Source of the DNA: CATQHS01 sp965203375
Lineage (GTDB): Bacteria; Actinomycetota; Acidimicrobiia; Acidimicrobiales; Aldehydirespiratoraceae
Direction of reading: 5' to 3'
Assembly (NCBI GenBank): GCA_965203375.1
Contig: OZ241886.1
Span: 310,001-374,000 of the forward strand
DNA: 64,000 bases
The notes under the pieces are model-generated. The model was given only the letters and a program-made list of their open reading frames with translations, was not told the origin of the DNA and ran no database searches. This document shows, in pieces, positions 54,229 to 61,435 of this stretch. How positions within the stretch are numbered: position 1 is the first letter of the stretch; each line of letters begins with the position of its first letter. Made by a program: the position numbers and the translations under genes.

Positions 54229-55310
54229 CCGCGATGGGGGCGAGGCGGGTGGCGGTGCTGCCGGGGGACGGGGTGGGGGCCGAGGTGACGGCCGGGCCTC
54301 TGGAGCTGCTGTCCGACATCGCCGCCGCCGGGCGGGTCGAGCTCACCGGGCCCTGGCCGGTGGGGGCATCGGCCTTCGGCGCGCACGGGACGGGGCTGCC
54401 GCCCGAGACCGTCGCCGCCTGCGACGCGGCCGACGCCCTGTTCTTGGGGGCCATCGGCGAGCACCCCGGCGTCCCGCTGGAGGACTACCGGCCCGAGAAG
54501 GCCATCATCGGGCTGCGGGAGCGGTTCGACCTGCGGATCAGCATCCGCCCGGTCCGCCGGGTCGAGCACTCCGACCGGCCGCCGCTGATCGTGCTGCGCA
54601 ACCTGCTGGGCGGCGCCTACGGGACGGCCGACACCCACGCCGAGAGCGACGGATCGGCGCCCGCCGCCGACCGGCTGGTCCTGACCCCGGACCAGATCGC
54701 CGAGCTGGCCGAGCTGGCCTGCGACATGGTGGAGCGGGGCCTGGCCTCCCGGGTCATCTCGGTGGACAAGGCCAACCTGCTGGCCACCAGCAAGCTGTGG
54801 CGGCGGATCACCGGCGAGGTGGCGGCCCGCCGGGGGGCGCCGCTCGCCCACACCTACGTGGACCGCATGGCCTACGAGCTGGCCCACGACGACGTGGTGG
54901 GCGACGCGGTGATCCTCACCGAGGGCATCTTCGGCGACATCCTCAGCGACTTGGCCGCGGGCCGGGCCGGGACCATCGCCCTGGTCGGGTCGGCCAGCGT
55001 CAACCCCGGCCCGCCGGCGACGGGCCGCTGCGTCGGGCTGTTCGAGCCCAGCCACGGCTCCGCGCCCCGCCACGCCGGGGCCGGGCGGGTGAACCCCTCC
55101 GGGGCCTACATGGCCTTGGTGTCGCTGCTGGAGTGGTTCCCCGAAACGGCCGACCTGGCCCCCGCCGTCTCCGACGCCCTGAGCGAGGTGCTGCGCGCCG
55201 GCCCCTGGACCTACGATCTGGCCCCGCCCGGCAGCGAGCCGGCCGGCACCGCGGCCTTCGCCGCCGCGGTGAACCAGCGGGCCCGCCCCCGTCTGGCCGA
55301 GAAGCTGTGA
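54225..55310 (+). CDS. Isocitrate/isopropylmalate dehydrogenase-family enzyme (361 aa)
   Basis: This NAD(P)-dependent beta-decarboxylating dehydrogenase has VAVLPGDGVGAEV, LRERFDLRISIRPVRR, VDKANLLATSKLW with the catalytic Lys, and ILTEGIFGDILSDLAAG with the metal Asp residues. FEPSHGSAPRHAG follows. Its location in a catabolic operon away from leu genes suggests a tartrate- or malate-like substrate rather than leucine synthesis. The GTG overlaps the preceding stop (GTGA). Confidence 0.87.
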   Translation: MTAMGARRVAVLPGDGVGAEVTAGPLELLSDIAAAGRVELTGPWPVGASAFGAHGTGLPPETVAACDAADALFLGAIGEHPGVPLEDYRPEKAIIGLRERFDLRISIRPVRRVEHSDRPPLIVLRNLLGGAYGTADTHAESDGSAPAADRLVLTPDQIAELAELACDMVERGLASRVISVDKANLLATSKLWRRITGEVAARRGAPLAHTYVDRMAYELAHDDVVGDAVILTEGIFGDILSDLAAGRAGTIALVGSASVNPGPPATGRCVGLFEPSHGSAPRHAGAGRVNPSGAYMALVSLLEWFPETADLAPAVSDALSEVLRAGPWTYDLAPPGSEPAGTAAFAAAVNQRARPRLAEKL

Positions 55311-55324
55311 GAGGCACCCGATGA
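55307..55324 (+). CDS. Relay mini-ORF of five codons before the OCD gene
   Basis: GTGA overlaps the upstream stop and the ORF MRGTR ends in TGA overlapping the ATG of the next gene (ATGA). It contains the GAGAGG ribosome site of that gene. Confidence 0.3.
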   Translation: MRGTR

Positions 55325-56247
55325 GCGAAGTCCTGCACTTTGACGAGCGGCGGATCGCCGAGCTGTGCGACTTGGCCACCGTCACCGACTGGCTGGAGCA
55401 GGCCTGGAAGGACCTGGGGCGGGGCGAGGCCGACACCACGCTGCGGGTCCGGGCCGGCGACAAGGCGCTCATGGCCAGCGCCATGTCAGCCACCTGGCCC
55501 CGCCACCGGGTGGGCGGGGGCAAGCTGTACCTCACCCATCCCGGCGGGTTCGCCTTCCTGGTGGCCCTGTTCAGCCCCGACGGGGGCCTGCTGGCCACCT
55601 TCGACGGGGCCGGGCTAACCGCCACCCGCACCGCGGCTGCCACCGCGGTGGCCCTCCGGCGCCTCAAGCCGCCCCACGGCGGGGTCTGCGCCCTGTTCGG
55701 CACCGGCGCCCAGGCCAAGCCCCACGTGCTGGCCCTGACCCAAGAGCTGGACGTCGCCGATCTGCGGATCTGGGGCCGCGACCCGGCCAAGGCCGAGGCC
55801 CTGGCCGCCTGGGCCAACCGTCAGGGCGTCCCGGCCCGCCCCGCCGGCGCCGACGAGGCGGTGGACGGCGCCGGGGTGGTGGTGACGGTGACCGCCAGCT
55901 ACGAGCCGGTGTTCGACGGGGCCCGGCTGGATGCGGGGGCGCTGGTGTGCGCGGTCGGCTCCACCAAGGCCGACCGCCGGGAGGTGGACGCGACCGCGGT
56001 GCGGCGGGCCGGTTTCGCGGTCAGCGACAGCGCCGAGGGGGCCCGCACCGAAGCCGGGGATCTGATCGGGGCCGCGGCCGACGGCGCCTTCGACTGGGAT
56101 CGCCTGGTCGATCTGGCCGACGTGGTCGCGGGCCGGATCGCTCCGCCCGATCCGGGCTCGTGCATCGTGCTGTTCGAGTCCCAGGGGGTCGCCCTGCAAG
56201 ACGTGGTGGCCGCCACCCTCGCCTACCAGCGGGCCGGCCCGGACTAG
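55321..56247 (+). CDS. Ornithine cyclodeaminase / mu-crystallin family protein (308 aa)
   Basis: The Rossmann domain has ALFGTGAQAKPHVLALTQ, and the substrate side has GGKLYLTHPGGFAFLVALF and TATRTAAATAVALRRL. The family includes ornithine cyclodeaminase, alanine dehydrogenase and ketimine reductase. A ketimine or imino-acid reduction would fit a cluster handling amide-containing compounds. The 3' end overlaps the convergent SDR gene by 4 nt. Confidence 0.87.
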   Translation: MSEVLHFDERRIAELCDLATVTDWLEQAWKDLGRGEADTTLRVRAGDKALMASAMSATWPRHRVGGGKLYLTHPGGFAFLVALFSPDGGLLATFDGAGLTATRTAAATAVALRRLKPPHGGVCALFGTGAQAKPHVLALTQELDVADLRIWGRDPAKAEALAAWANRQGVPARPAGADEAVDGAGVVVTVTASYEPVFDGARLDAGALVCAVGSTKADRREVDATAVRRAGFAVSDSAEGARTEAGDLIGAAADGAFDWDRLVDLADVVAGRIAPPDPGSCIVLFESQGVALQDVVAATLAYQRAGPD

Positions 56248-57035
56248 GTGAAGAGGTCGCGTTTGCGGAGGGGGGCTAGGGCGAAGCGGGCGAGGGCTTT
56301 GCGGCGGGTGAGCCATACGATGCGGCTGCCGGGCTTGTCGGCGGCCAGCAGGTGTTCGGCCAGCCAGGGGGTTACCGTCTCCACCCGGTCGCCGAGGATG
56401 TTGAAGATCCGCTTGGCCTTGTCCCATTGCTCGGAGGCGGGGTCGTAGTCGCCGGTCAGCAGGTCGGTCACCACGATGCCCGGCGACAGCGTGCCCACCT
56501 TCACCGGCGTGTTGGCGGTGTCGGCCAGCAGGGCTTTGCGCAGGTAGCGGACGGCCCGCTTGGTGGCGCCGTAGGCGGCCATGCCGGGCTGGGTGGCCCC
56601 GTCGCTGCCGAAGCCCTCGGTCATCCACACCTGGCCGCCGCCTTGTTCGATCATGGCCGCCACCGGGACCTTGAGCCCGAACAGGGTGCCGGTGAGGTTC
56701 GACTCCACCACCCGGCGGAGGTCTTCGTCGGACTGCTCCCACAGCGGTTTGCGGGCCGCGCTCGCGCCGGCGTTGTTGACCCAGGCGTCGACCCGGCCGA
56801 AGGCCCCGGCCGCGGCTTGCCACAGCTCCCGCATCCCCTCCGGGTCGGCCACGTCGCAGGCCGTCCCGGTCACCTGCTCGATCCCGAACTCGATCCCCAA
56901 CTGGGCCACCGCGTCCTCGACTGCTGCGGGGGAGCGACCGCTCACCGCCACCCGGCACCCCCGGGCCAGCAGCTCCCGGGCCAGCCCCCGGCCGATGCCC
57001 CGGGTGCTTCCGGTGATCACGAAGGTCTTGGACAT
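56244..57035 (-). CDS. Short-chain dehydrogenase/reductase (263 aa)
   Basis: This classical SDR has TGSTRGIGRGLA, NNAG (AWVNNAGASAARK) and the YGATK active site (AAYGATKRAVRYL). The Ser usually 13 residues before the Tyr is in FGSDGATQPG. The C-terminal extension (RKALARFALAPLRKRDLF) is basic. The substrate is unknown. An AGAAG/GGGGAGAAG site precedes the ATG. Confidence 0.87.
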   Translation of the reverse strand: MSKTFVITGSTRGIGRGLARELLARGCRVAVSGRSPAAVEDAVAQLGIEFGIEQVTGTACDVADPEGMRELWQAAAGAFGRVDAWVNNAGASAARKPLWEQSDEDLRRVVESNLTGTLFGLKVPVAAMIEQGGGQVWMTEGFGSDGATQPGMAAYGATKRAVRYLRKALLADTANTPVKVGTLSPGIVVTDLLTGDYDPASEQWDKAKRIFNILGDRVETVTPWLAEHLLAADKPGSRIVWLTRRKALARFALAPLRKRDLFT

Positions 57036-57137
57036 GGTTCTTCTCCCCGCTGTCTGTGTGGTTGCCCGGCCGATGCCGGGCCCGACTGAGGCCCCGAACC
57101 GCCTCTCACGACTGGCTGCCCCGACTCGCCGGCTCGG

Positions 57138-58121
57138 TCAGCGCCTGGCCCAGTTCGAGACGCCCGGGCGGGTCACGAGGTCGCCCAAAGCCGAGGGCCC
57201 GTCGGCCAGGTGCTCGACCAGAAAGGCCGTCGCCAGCTCGGCCAGCAGGCCCCTGGCCCCGTCCGCCTCACCGGCTTCGTCCCGCCCCGGCGGGTCGGCC
57301 GGATCGGCCGGGGGGTCCAGGAACGACCGCCCCGAAGTGTGGTCCACCGGATGGCAGGCGGTGAAGTGGAAGCCGGCGGCCAGCTCCACCCGCCAGCAGT
57401 CGCCGCGGTTTGAGGTCACCGCCTCTTCGAAGGTGCGCCGGACCGGATCGTGGCGGTCTGGGCCATCGCTGGCGCCGGCCGCGTAGCGGTCGCGGCTGGC
57501 CTCGATTACGCCGTCTCGGGCCCCGGCCATTATCAGCAGCGGCACCGCCGACGGAACGACCATCACCGCGGCCTCGCCGTGGCCGAGGGCGGTGGCGGCC
57601 ATGGTGTGGCCGGCGTAGGCGAAGGCGGCCCGCACCCCCGGGAACCAGTCCGGCGAGGCGTTGTGCAGCGCCAGCGTTCCGCCCGCGGAATGCCCGCCCA
57701 GCCCGATCCGGTCCAAGTCGACGCCGTCGCCCAGCAGCGGGTCGGCAGCCACCAAGTCGATCACGTCGCTGAGCGCTGCCGCCGAGGGCCGGCGGCCCAG
57801 GGCCCCCGGGGCCAGCGCGTCGAGGTCGATGCCGGGGGTGATGCCCGGCCCGACCGGCCCCAGGTCCCCGACCAGCGAGTAGAGGGCGGTCACGAGCCCG
57901 GCCGAAGCAAACTCCGTTGCCAGCCAGCGGTAGGAGTGGGGGGCCACGTTGATGCCGGGCATGAACACCACCACCGGCCGGGGGCCGCCGGGGGCGGGCG
58001 GCACGATGCCGGTGAGCCGGGCGCCGTCCACCCCGGCCGGGTCGGCCGGATAGAACAGGGTGGCCCGCAGGCTGCCGGGCCCGGCCCGGTGTACCGAGCG
58101 GACAAGCTGTCGGACCGCCAT
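57138..58121 (-). CDS. Alpha/beta hydrolase, PET-hydrolase/PAF-acetylhydrolase-like (327 aa)
   Basis: The fold includes RPVVVFMPGINVAPHSYRW, the nucleophile elbow LGGHSAGGTLA, LLIMAGARDGVIE with the Asp and GFHFTACHPVDH with a candidate His. It is typical of dienelactone-hydrolase- or cutinase-like actinobacterial esterases. The ATG at 58121 is preferred over an adjacent upstream TTG. It lies upstream of the SDR gene on the same strand with a 102-nt gap containing no other feature. Confidence 0.8.
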   Translation of the reverse strand: MAVRQLVRSVHRAGPGSLRATLFYPADPAGVDGARLTGIVPPAPGGPRPVVVFMPGINVAPHSYRWLATEFASAGLVTALYSLVGDLGPVGPGITPGIDLDALAPGALGRRPSAAALSDVIDLVAADPLLGDGVDLDRIGLGGHSAGGTLALHNASPDWFPGVRAAFAYAGHTMAATALGHGEAAVMVVPSAVPLLIMAGARDGVIEASRDRYAAGASDGPDRHDPVRRTFEEAVTSNRGDCWRVELAAGFHFTACHPVDHTSGRSFLDPPADPADPPGRDEAGEADGARGLLAELATAFLVEHLADGPSALGDLVTRPGVSNWARR

Positions 58122-58185
58122 CAACGCCCCTTTGCCGTTCCGCTCTGGGGAACAGCGTTTCGGCCGATCACGCTAGGATGGCGCC

Positions 58186-58644
58186 GTGGGCGACGTCAAT
58201 CGCAGCTACGGCCCGCCGACCGAGCGGCCCTACCAGTGCTTCATGGGCCAATGGGAGGGCCTGTGCAAGACCTTCACCCCCGCCGGCGAATTCGTCGAGT
58301 CGAGCCCCGTGCACATGGACGTGTACTGGATCGACGAGAACGTCTGGCACCTCCACGAGCACTTCGAGAACCTCTACGGGGTGGGCGAGACCGTCTTCGA
58401 CACCCCCATCACCGTCGACGGCCGGCGCTGCTTCGCCCGAAGCGAGATGATCGACTTGGAGGGGGCCGAGCTCACCCCGTTCAACTACGTGTTCACCATC
58501 AACAGCCGGGCGTCGGCCAGCATCGTCTACAACAACCACTACTTCTTGGACCGCGACACCCGCCGGATCATCACCCACAAGGTGCGAGACGGCGCCACCC
58601 ACGTCTTCCAGATCCAGGACTTCGCCAGGGTGGTGCGCCCGTGA
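58186..58644 (+). CDS. Lipocalin-like beta-barrel protein (152 aa)
   Basis: A small beta-rich protein begins with a conserved-looking CFMGQWEGLCKTF element and has alternating strands (VHMDVYWIDENVWHLHEHF, IVYNNHYFLD). I read it as a lipocalin/FABP-type ligand-binding barrel on pattern alone. It is the first of three similarly styled proteins in this operon. The GTG start at 58186 lies 17 nt after an AT-rich CACGCTAGGATG promoter-like sequence. Its stop starts a chain of three mini-ORFs. Confidence 0.6.
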   Translation: MGDVNRSYGPPTERPYQCFMGQWEGLCKTFTPAGEFVESSPVHMDVYWIDENVWHLHEHFENLYGVGETVFDTPITVDGRRCFARSEMIDLEGAELTPFNYVFTINSRASASIVYNNHYFLDRDTRRIITHKVRDGATHVFQIQDFARVVRP

Positions 58645-58658
58645 AGGCGGGGCGATGA
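58641..58658 (+). CDS. Relay mini-ORF 1 before DUF3891 gene (5 aa)
   Basis: GTGA overlaps the upstream stop and the ORF ends with an ATGA shared with the next mini-ORF. Confidence 0.3.
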   Translation: MKAGR

Positions 58659-58687
58659 GGACGGCGCGGCGGACGCCGAGAGCCTGA
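58655..58687 (+). CDS. Relay mini-ORF 2 before DUF3891 gene (10 aa)
   Basis: ATGA overlap at the start. The ORF ends in a CTGA, from which a ten-codon frame starting CTG continues (58684-58716) and ends in the GTGA of the DUF3891 gene. Start spacings are 14, 29 and 29 nt. Confidence 0.3.
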   Translation: MRTARRTPRA

Positions 58688-58712
58688 CCGCCGAGACCGT
58701 GGAAGTGGTGCC

Positions 58713-59531
58713 GTGATCGTCCAGAGCGCTCCCGAGGGCGAGGCCCATTTCGTCATCACCATGCTCCAGCACACCGCCTTCGCCGGCGAGCTGGCCCGGC
58801 ACTTCGGCAACGACGACTTCGCCCCGCTCGATCCCCGCGAGCCGCTGGAGTTCGTGGTGGCCAACCACGACCGGGGCTGGGACGAGCTGGACGCCCGGGC
58901 CCCCCAGGACCCCGCCACCGGCCTGCCCTACAACCTCTCGGCCACCCCGCTGACCGAGATCGTCGCCACCAGCGCGGGCTCGCCCGACTACAACCAGCGC
59001 CGCCACCCCCTCAGCGGGATCATCTCTTCGATGCACAGCTACGGGCTCTACCACGGGCGGTACGGGCTGGCCCCCGACAAGCTGTTCATCGACCGCATCC
59101 CCGACGATCTCCGGCCCGTCGCCGACGCCATGCTGGAGGCCGAGGAGGCCCGCCAGAGCCGGCTGCGCGATCAGCTCGGGTCCGACCCGGCCACCGCGGC
59201 CTGGGCCGACGACGAGGCGATCTTCACCGCCTACAAGCAGCTCCAGTTCTTCGACACCTTCTCGCTGTACTGCCACCTCCAGCCCGAGGGGTCCCGGGGC
59301 GACTCCGCCTTCGACCACGTCCCGGCCGGGCGGGGCGCCGACGTGCGGATCACCGTGCAGGAGCGTCCGGGGGCGGTCTACGCCCTCGACCCCTACCCGT
59401 TCGACGTCGAACCCCTGGAGGCGGCCACTTCGGGCCGGTATCTGCTGCCCCAGCCGCCCGGCGCCGATCTGGCCGCGGTGATGGCCTCGACCCCGGTTCG
59501 AGAGCAGGCCGTGACGCTCGTCGCCGCGTGA
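58713..59531 (+). CDS. DUF3891 family protein (272 aa)
   Basis: The protein matches the DUF3891 pattern: conserved His residues in MLQHTAFAGELARHFGN, VVANHDRGWDEL, HPLSGIISSMHSYGLYHGRYG and YCHLQPEG, suggesting a metal-binding helical (HD-like) fold. Function is not known. The start is GTG at 58713. Its stop overlaps the next GTG (GTGA), so it is tightly coupled to the neighbouring lipocalin-like genes. Confidence 0.8.
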   Translation: MIVQSAPEGEAHFVITMLQHTAFAGELARHFGNDDFAPLDPREPLEFVVANHDRGWDELDARAPQDPATGLPYNLSATPLTEIVATSAGSPDYNQRRHPLSGIISSMHSYGLYHGRYGLAPDKLFIDRIPDDLRPVADAMLEAEEARQSRLRDQLGSDPATAAWADDEAIFTAYKQLQFFDTFSLYCHLQPEGSRGDSAFDHVPAGRGADVRITVQERPGAVYALDPYPFDVEPLEAATSGRYLLPQPPGADLAAVMASTPVREQAVTLVAA

Positions 59532-60538
59532 GCCCGCCCCCCGAGCCGGGCGACTTCCCCGACCGGGGAGAGCCCTCCGAGCCGGGCGGGTCCTCAGATC
59601 CGGGGGCACCCTCCGAGCCGGATCGATCCTTCGAGCCGGGTCGGTCCTTTGAGGCGGGGGAGGGGAGCTGGCGGGGCTCGGCCGAGGTGTACGACGGCCG
59701 GGGCCGGTTCCTGGGCGGGGGCTGCGACGCCCGGGCCGTCCGCCGCCGGCGCGACGAACAGACGGTGGAGGTGGAGGTCTCCTTCACCGGGCCGTTCCGG
59801 ATGTCGGGCCGCTATGTCATCGCCGACCGCGGCGACCACCGCCTCTATCAGGGCCCCCTCAACTACGGCTGCGCCGAAGCCTTCGGCGAGGGCTTGGTGG
59901 ACGCCAACAACTACTGGCCCGATCTCGGCTTCTCCCAGCGCCTGTTCCTCATGGTGCTGCCCGGCGGAGAGGCCCAGCTCTCGCTGGCCCTGCTGAGCCG
60001 GGGCGAGCGGGCCGTCTACGCCGTGGTCGGCGAGTACGGCCGCGGGCCGGACGCCGCCCCCGCCGTCGTCGCCGGCTCGGCCCACGACATCTCCGACGAC
60101 CCTCGGGCCGGGCGGCCGATCTCGCTGCTGGAGCGGCCCGGAACCTGGTCGGGGGCCCTGAGCGTGACCGGCCCCGACGGGAGCGGCGCCGGCGCCGCCG
60201 AATACGCCGAGCGGGTCGAACCGGCCGAGGCCGCGGCGGGGGAGCGGGGGCTGGCCGTGTCGGTGGCCGGCACCGGGTTCGCGGCCGACGCCCCCGTCAC
60301 CTTCGCCACCGACGGCTGGCACCACTGGACCGGCGCCGGGGCCGTGGTCGGCAGCCTGAGCCTGTGGGGGGGACGGGCGCTGTCCGGCAATCTGCTCTTC
60401 GACGACGGCCGCCTCCGGCTGTGGCGCCGGGAGGTGGCCCGGTCCGACGGGACCGGCAAGGCCGTCCTGCACACCTGGTATCGGGGTGGGTCCCGGGTCG
60501 GCGTAGCCTACGGAGTGCTTGACTTCGCTCCCAGTTGA
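59528..60538 (+). CDS. Lipocalin-like protein with repetitive N-terminus (336 aa)
   Basis: Residues 1-45 are Pro/Glu/Ser/Asp repeats encoded by two 36-nt and two 18-nt units (59543-59650, each beginning GAGCCGG). The remaining 290 residues form two beta-rich halves (WRGSAEVYDGRGRFLGGG; then WHHWTGAGAVVGSLSLWGGR) resembling tandem lipocalin-like barrels. No enzyme motif is seen. The GTG overlaps the DUF3891 stop. Confidence 0.55.
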   Translation: MSPPPEPGDFPDRGEPSEPGGSSDPGAPSEPDRSFEPGRSFEAGEGSWRGSAEVYDGRGRFLGGGCDARAVRRRRDEQTVEVEVSFTGPFRMSGRYVIADRGDHRLYQGPLNYGCAEAFGEGLVDANNYWPDLGFSQRLFLMVLPGGEAQLSLALLSRGERAVYAVVGEYGRGPDAAPAVVAGSAHDISDDPRAGRPISLLERPGTWSGALSVTGPDGSGAGAAEYAERVEPAEAAAGERGLAVSVAGTGFAADAPVTFATDGWHHWTGAGAVVGSLSLWGGRALSGNLLFDDGRLRLWRREVARSDGTGKAVLHTWYRGGSRVGVAYGVLDFAPS

Positions 60539-60725
60539 CCGTGATCGGCGTTTGCCCGCCCGCCGCCCGATGGCCGCGGCTGCCGAGTTGACTTCGCTCC
60601 CAGTTGACCGTGATCGGCGTTTGCCCGCTCGCCGCCCCGCGGCCGCGGCTGCCGACTTGACTGCGCCGCTGGTTGACCGCGACCGGCTGTTGCCCGCCAC
60701 CGGCCCGCTGGCCGCGACGGCCGAC
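60519..60725. repeat. Three tandem 69-nt units at the junction
   Basis: Units at 60519, 60588 and 60657 begin TTGACTTCGC, TTGACTTCGC and TTGACTGCGC. The first two are nearly identical and the third is diverged. The first unit contains the stop codon of the upstream gene. Confidence 0.88.
60535..60591 (+). CDS. Relay mini-ORF 1 across the 69-nt repeats (18 aa)
   Basis: TTG overlaps the upstream stop (TTGA) and the TGA overlaps the TTG of the next mini-ORF (TTGA). TTG starts are weak, so this is a pattern-based call. Confidence 0.25.
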   Translation: MTVIGVCPPAARWPRLPS

Positions 60726-60752
60726 CGGTTCGGCCCAGGCTGGCTCCCGTGA
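60588..60752 (+). CDS. Relay mini-ORF 2 across the 69-nt repeats (54 aa)
   Basis: The frame is open through units two and three (69 is divisible by three). It ends in a TGA that overlaps the GTG start of the next gene (GTGA). Confidence 0.28.
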   Translation: MTSLPVDRDRRLPARRPAAAAADLTAPLVDRDRLLPATGPLAATADRFGPGWLP

Positions 60753-61435
60753 CCGAGGACCTGTTCGGCGGGGCCTGGCTGGTCACCGAGTACGTCCACG
60801 ACCCCGACGGCCGGTTCGCCGGGACCGTACGCCAGCGGCGCCTGCTGGAGGCGGTGTCCCCGGACCGGATGCGGGTGACCCAGGTCTGCGAGCCCGGCCC
60901 GGAACTGGCCGACCACCCCATGGGGGCCTTCGCCGGCCGGTGGGTCTTCGAGCTGGTCAAGAACCGCCCCAGCGCCGAGAGCCCGGCCGAGGGCATGCGC
61001 ACCTACGTCGGCCCCGACGTGGTGGGCTACGGCGTCGAATGGTCGCCGGGGGCCATGACCAGCCGGGGCTTCTGGCCCCGCTTCGGTCACAGCTTCGAGT
61101 CTTACGCCGTGCTGGTGGCCCCCGAGCGCCAGCTCACCGGCGGGTTCTTCGCCTCGGCCGGCCGGGAGATGGCCGCCATAGTCGGCGTGGCCGCCCCCGA
61201 CAACGGCGAATGGCCCGCCCTCGACCTGGCCGCCGTGCCCCCCGATCCCAGCGTCGGCCCCGAACCGCAGCGGCGGGTGGGGCCGCTGGCCGTGGCCGAG
61301 AGATGGCCGTCGCCGGTCGAGCAGGTGCGGACGCTGGCCCTGGCCGACCCCCAGACCAGCCAGTCAGTGGTCATCTCCGACCGCCAAGGCCCCCAAACCC
61401 ACCGAGTAGACGTATCGATCGCCCCCTGGCCCTAG
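60749..61435 (+). CDS. Lipocalin-like / hypothetical beta-rich protein (228 aa)
   Basis: It begins FGGAWLVTEYVHDPDGRFAG and contains further strands (VVGYGVEWSPGAMTSRGFWP, SYAVLVAPERQLTGGFF) in the style of the two preceding lipocalin-like proteins. No known motif is recognised. It is the last gene of the operon. Its stop overlaps the convergent ATPase gene by 4 nt. Confidence 0.55.
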   Translation: MTEDLFGGAWLVTEYVHDPDGRFAGTVRQRRLLEAVSPDRMRVTQVCEPGPELADHPMGAFAGRWVFELVKNRPSAESPAEGMRTYVGPDVVGYGVEWSPGAMTSRGFWPRFGHSFESYAVLVAPERQLTGGFFASAGREMAAIVGVAAPDNGEWPALDLAAVPPDPSVGPEPQRRVGPLAVAERWPSPVEQVRTLALADPQTSQSVVISDRQGPQTHRVDVSIAPWP

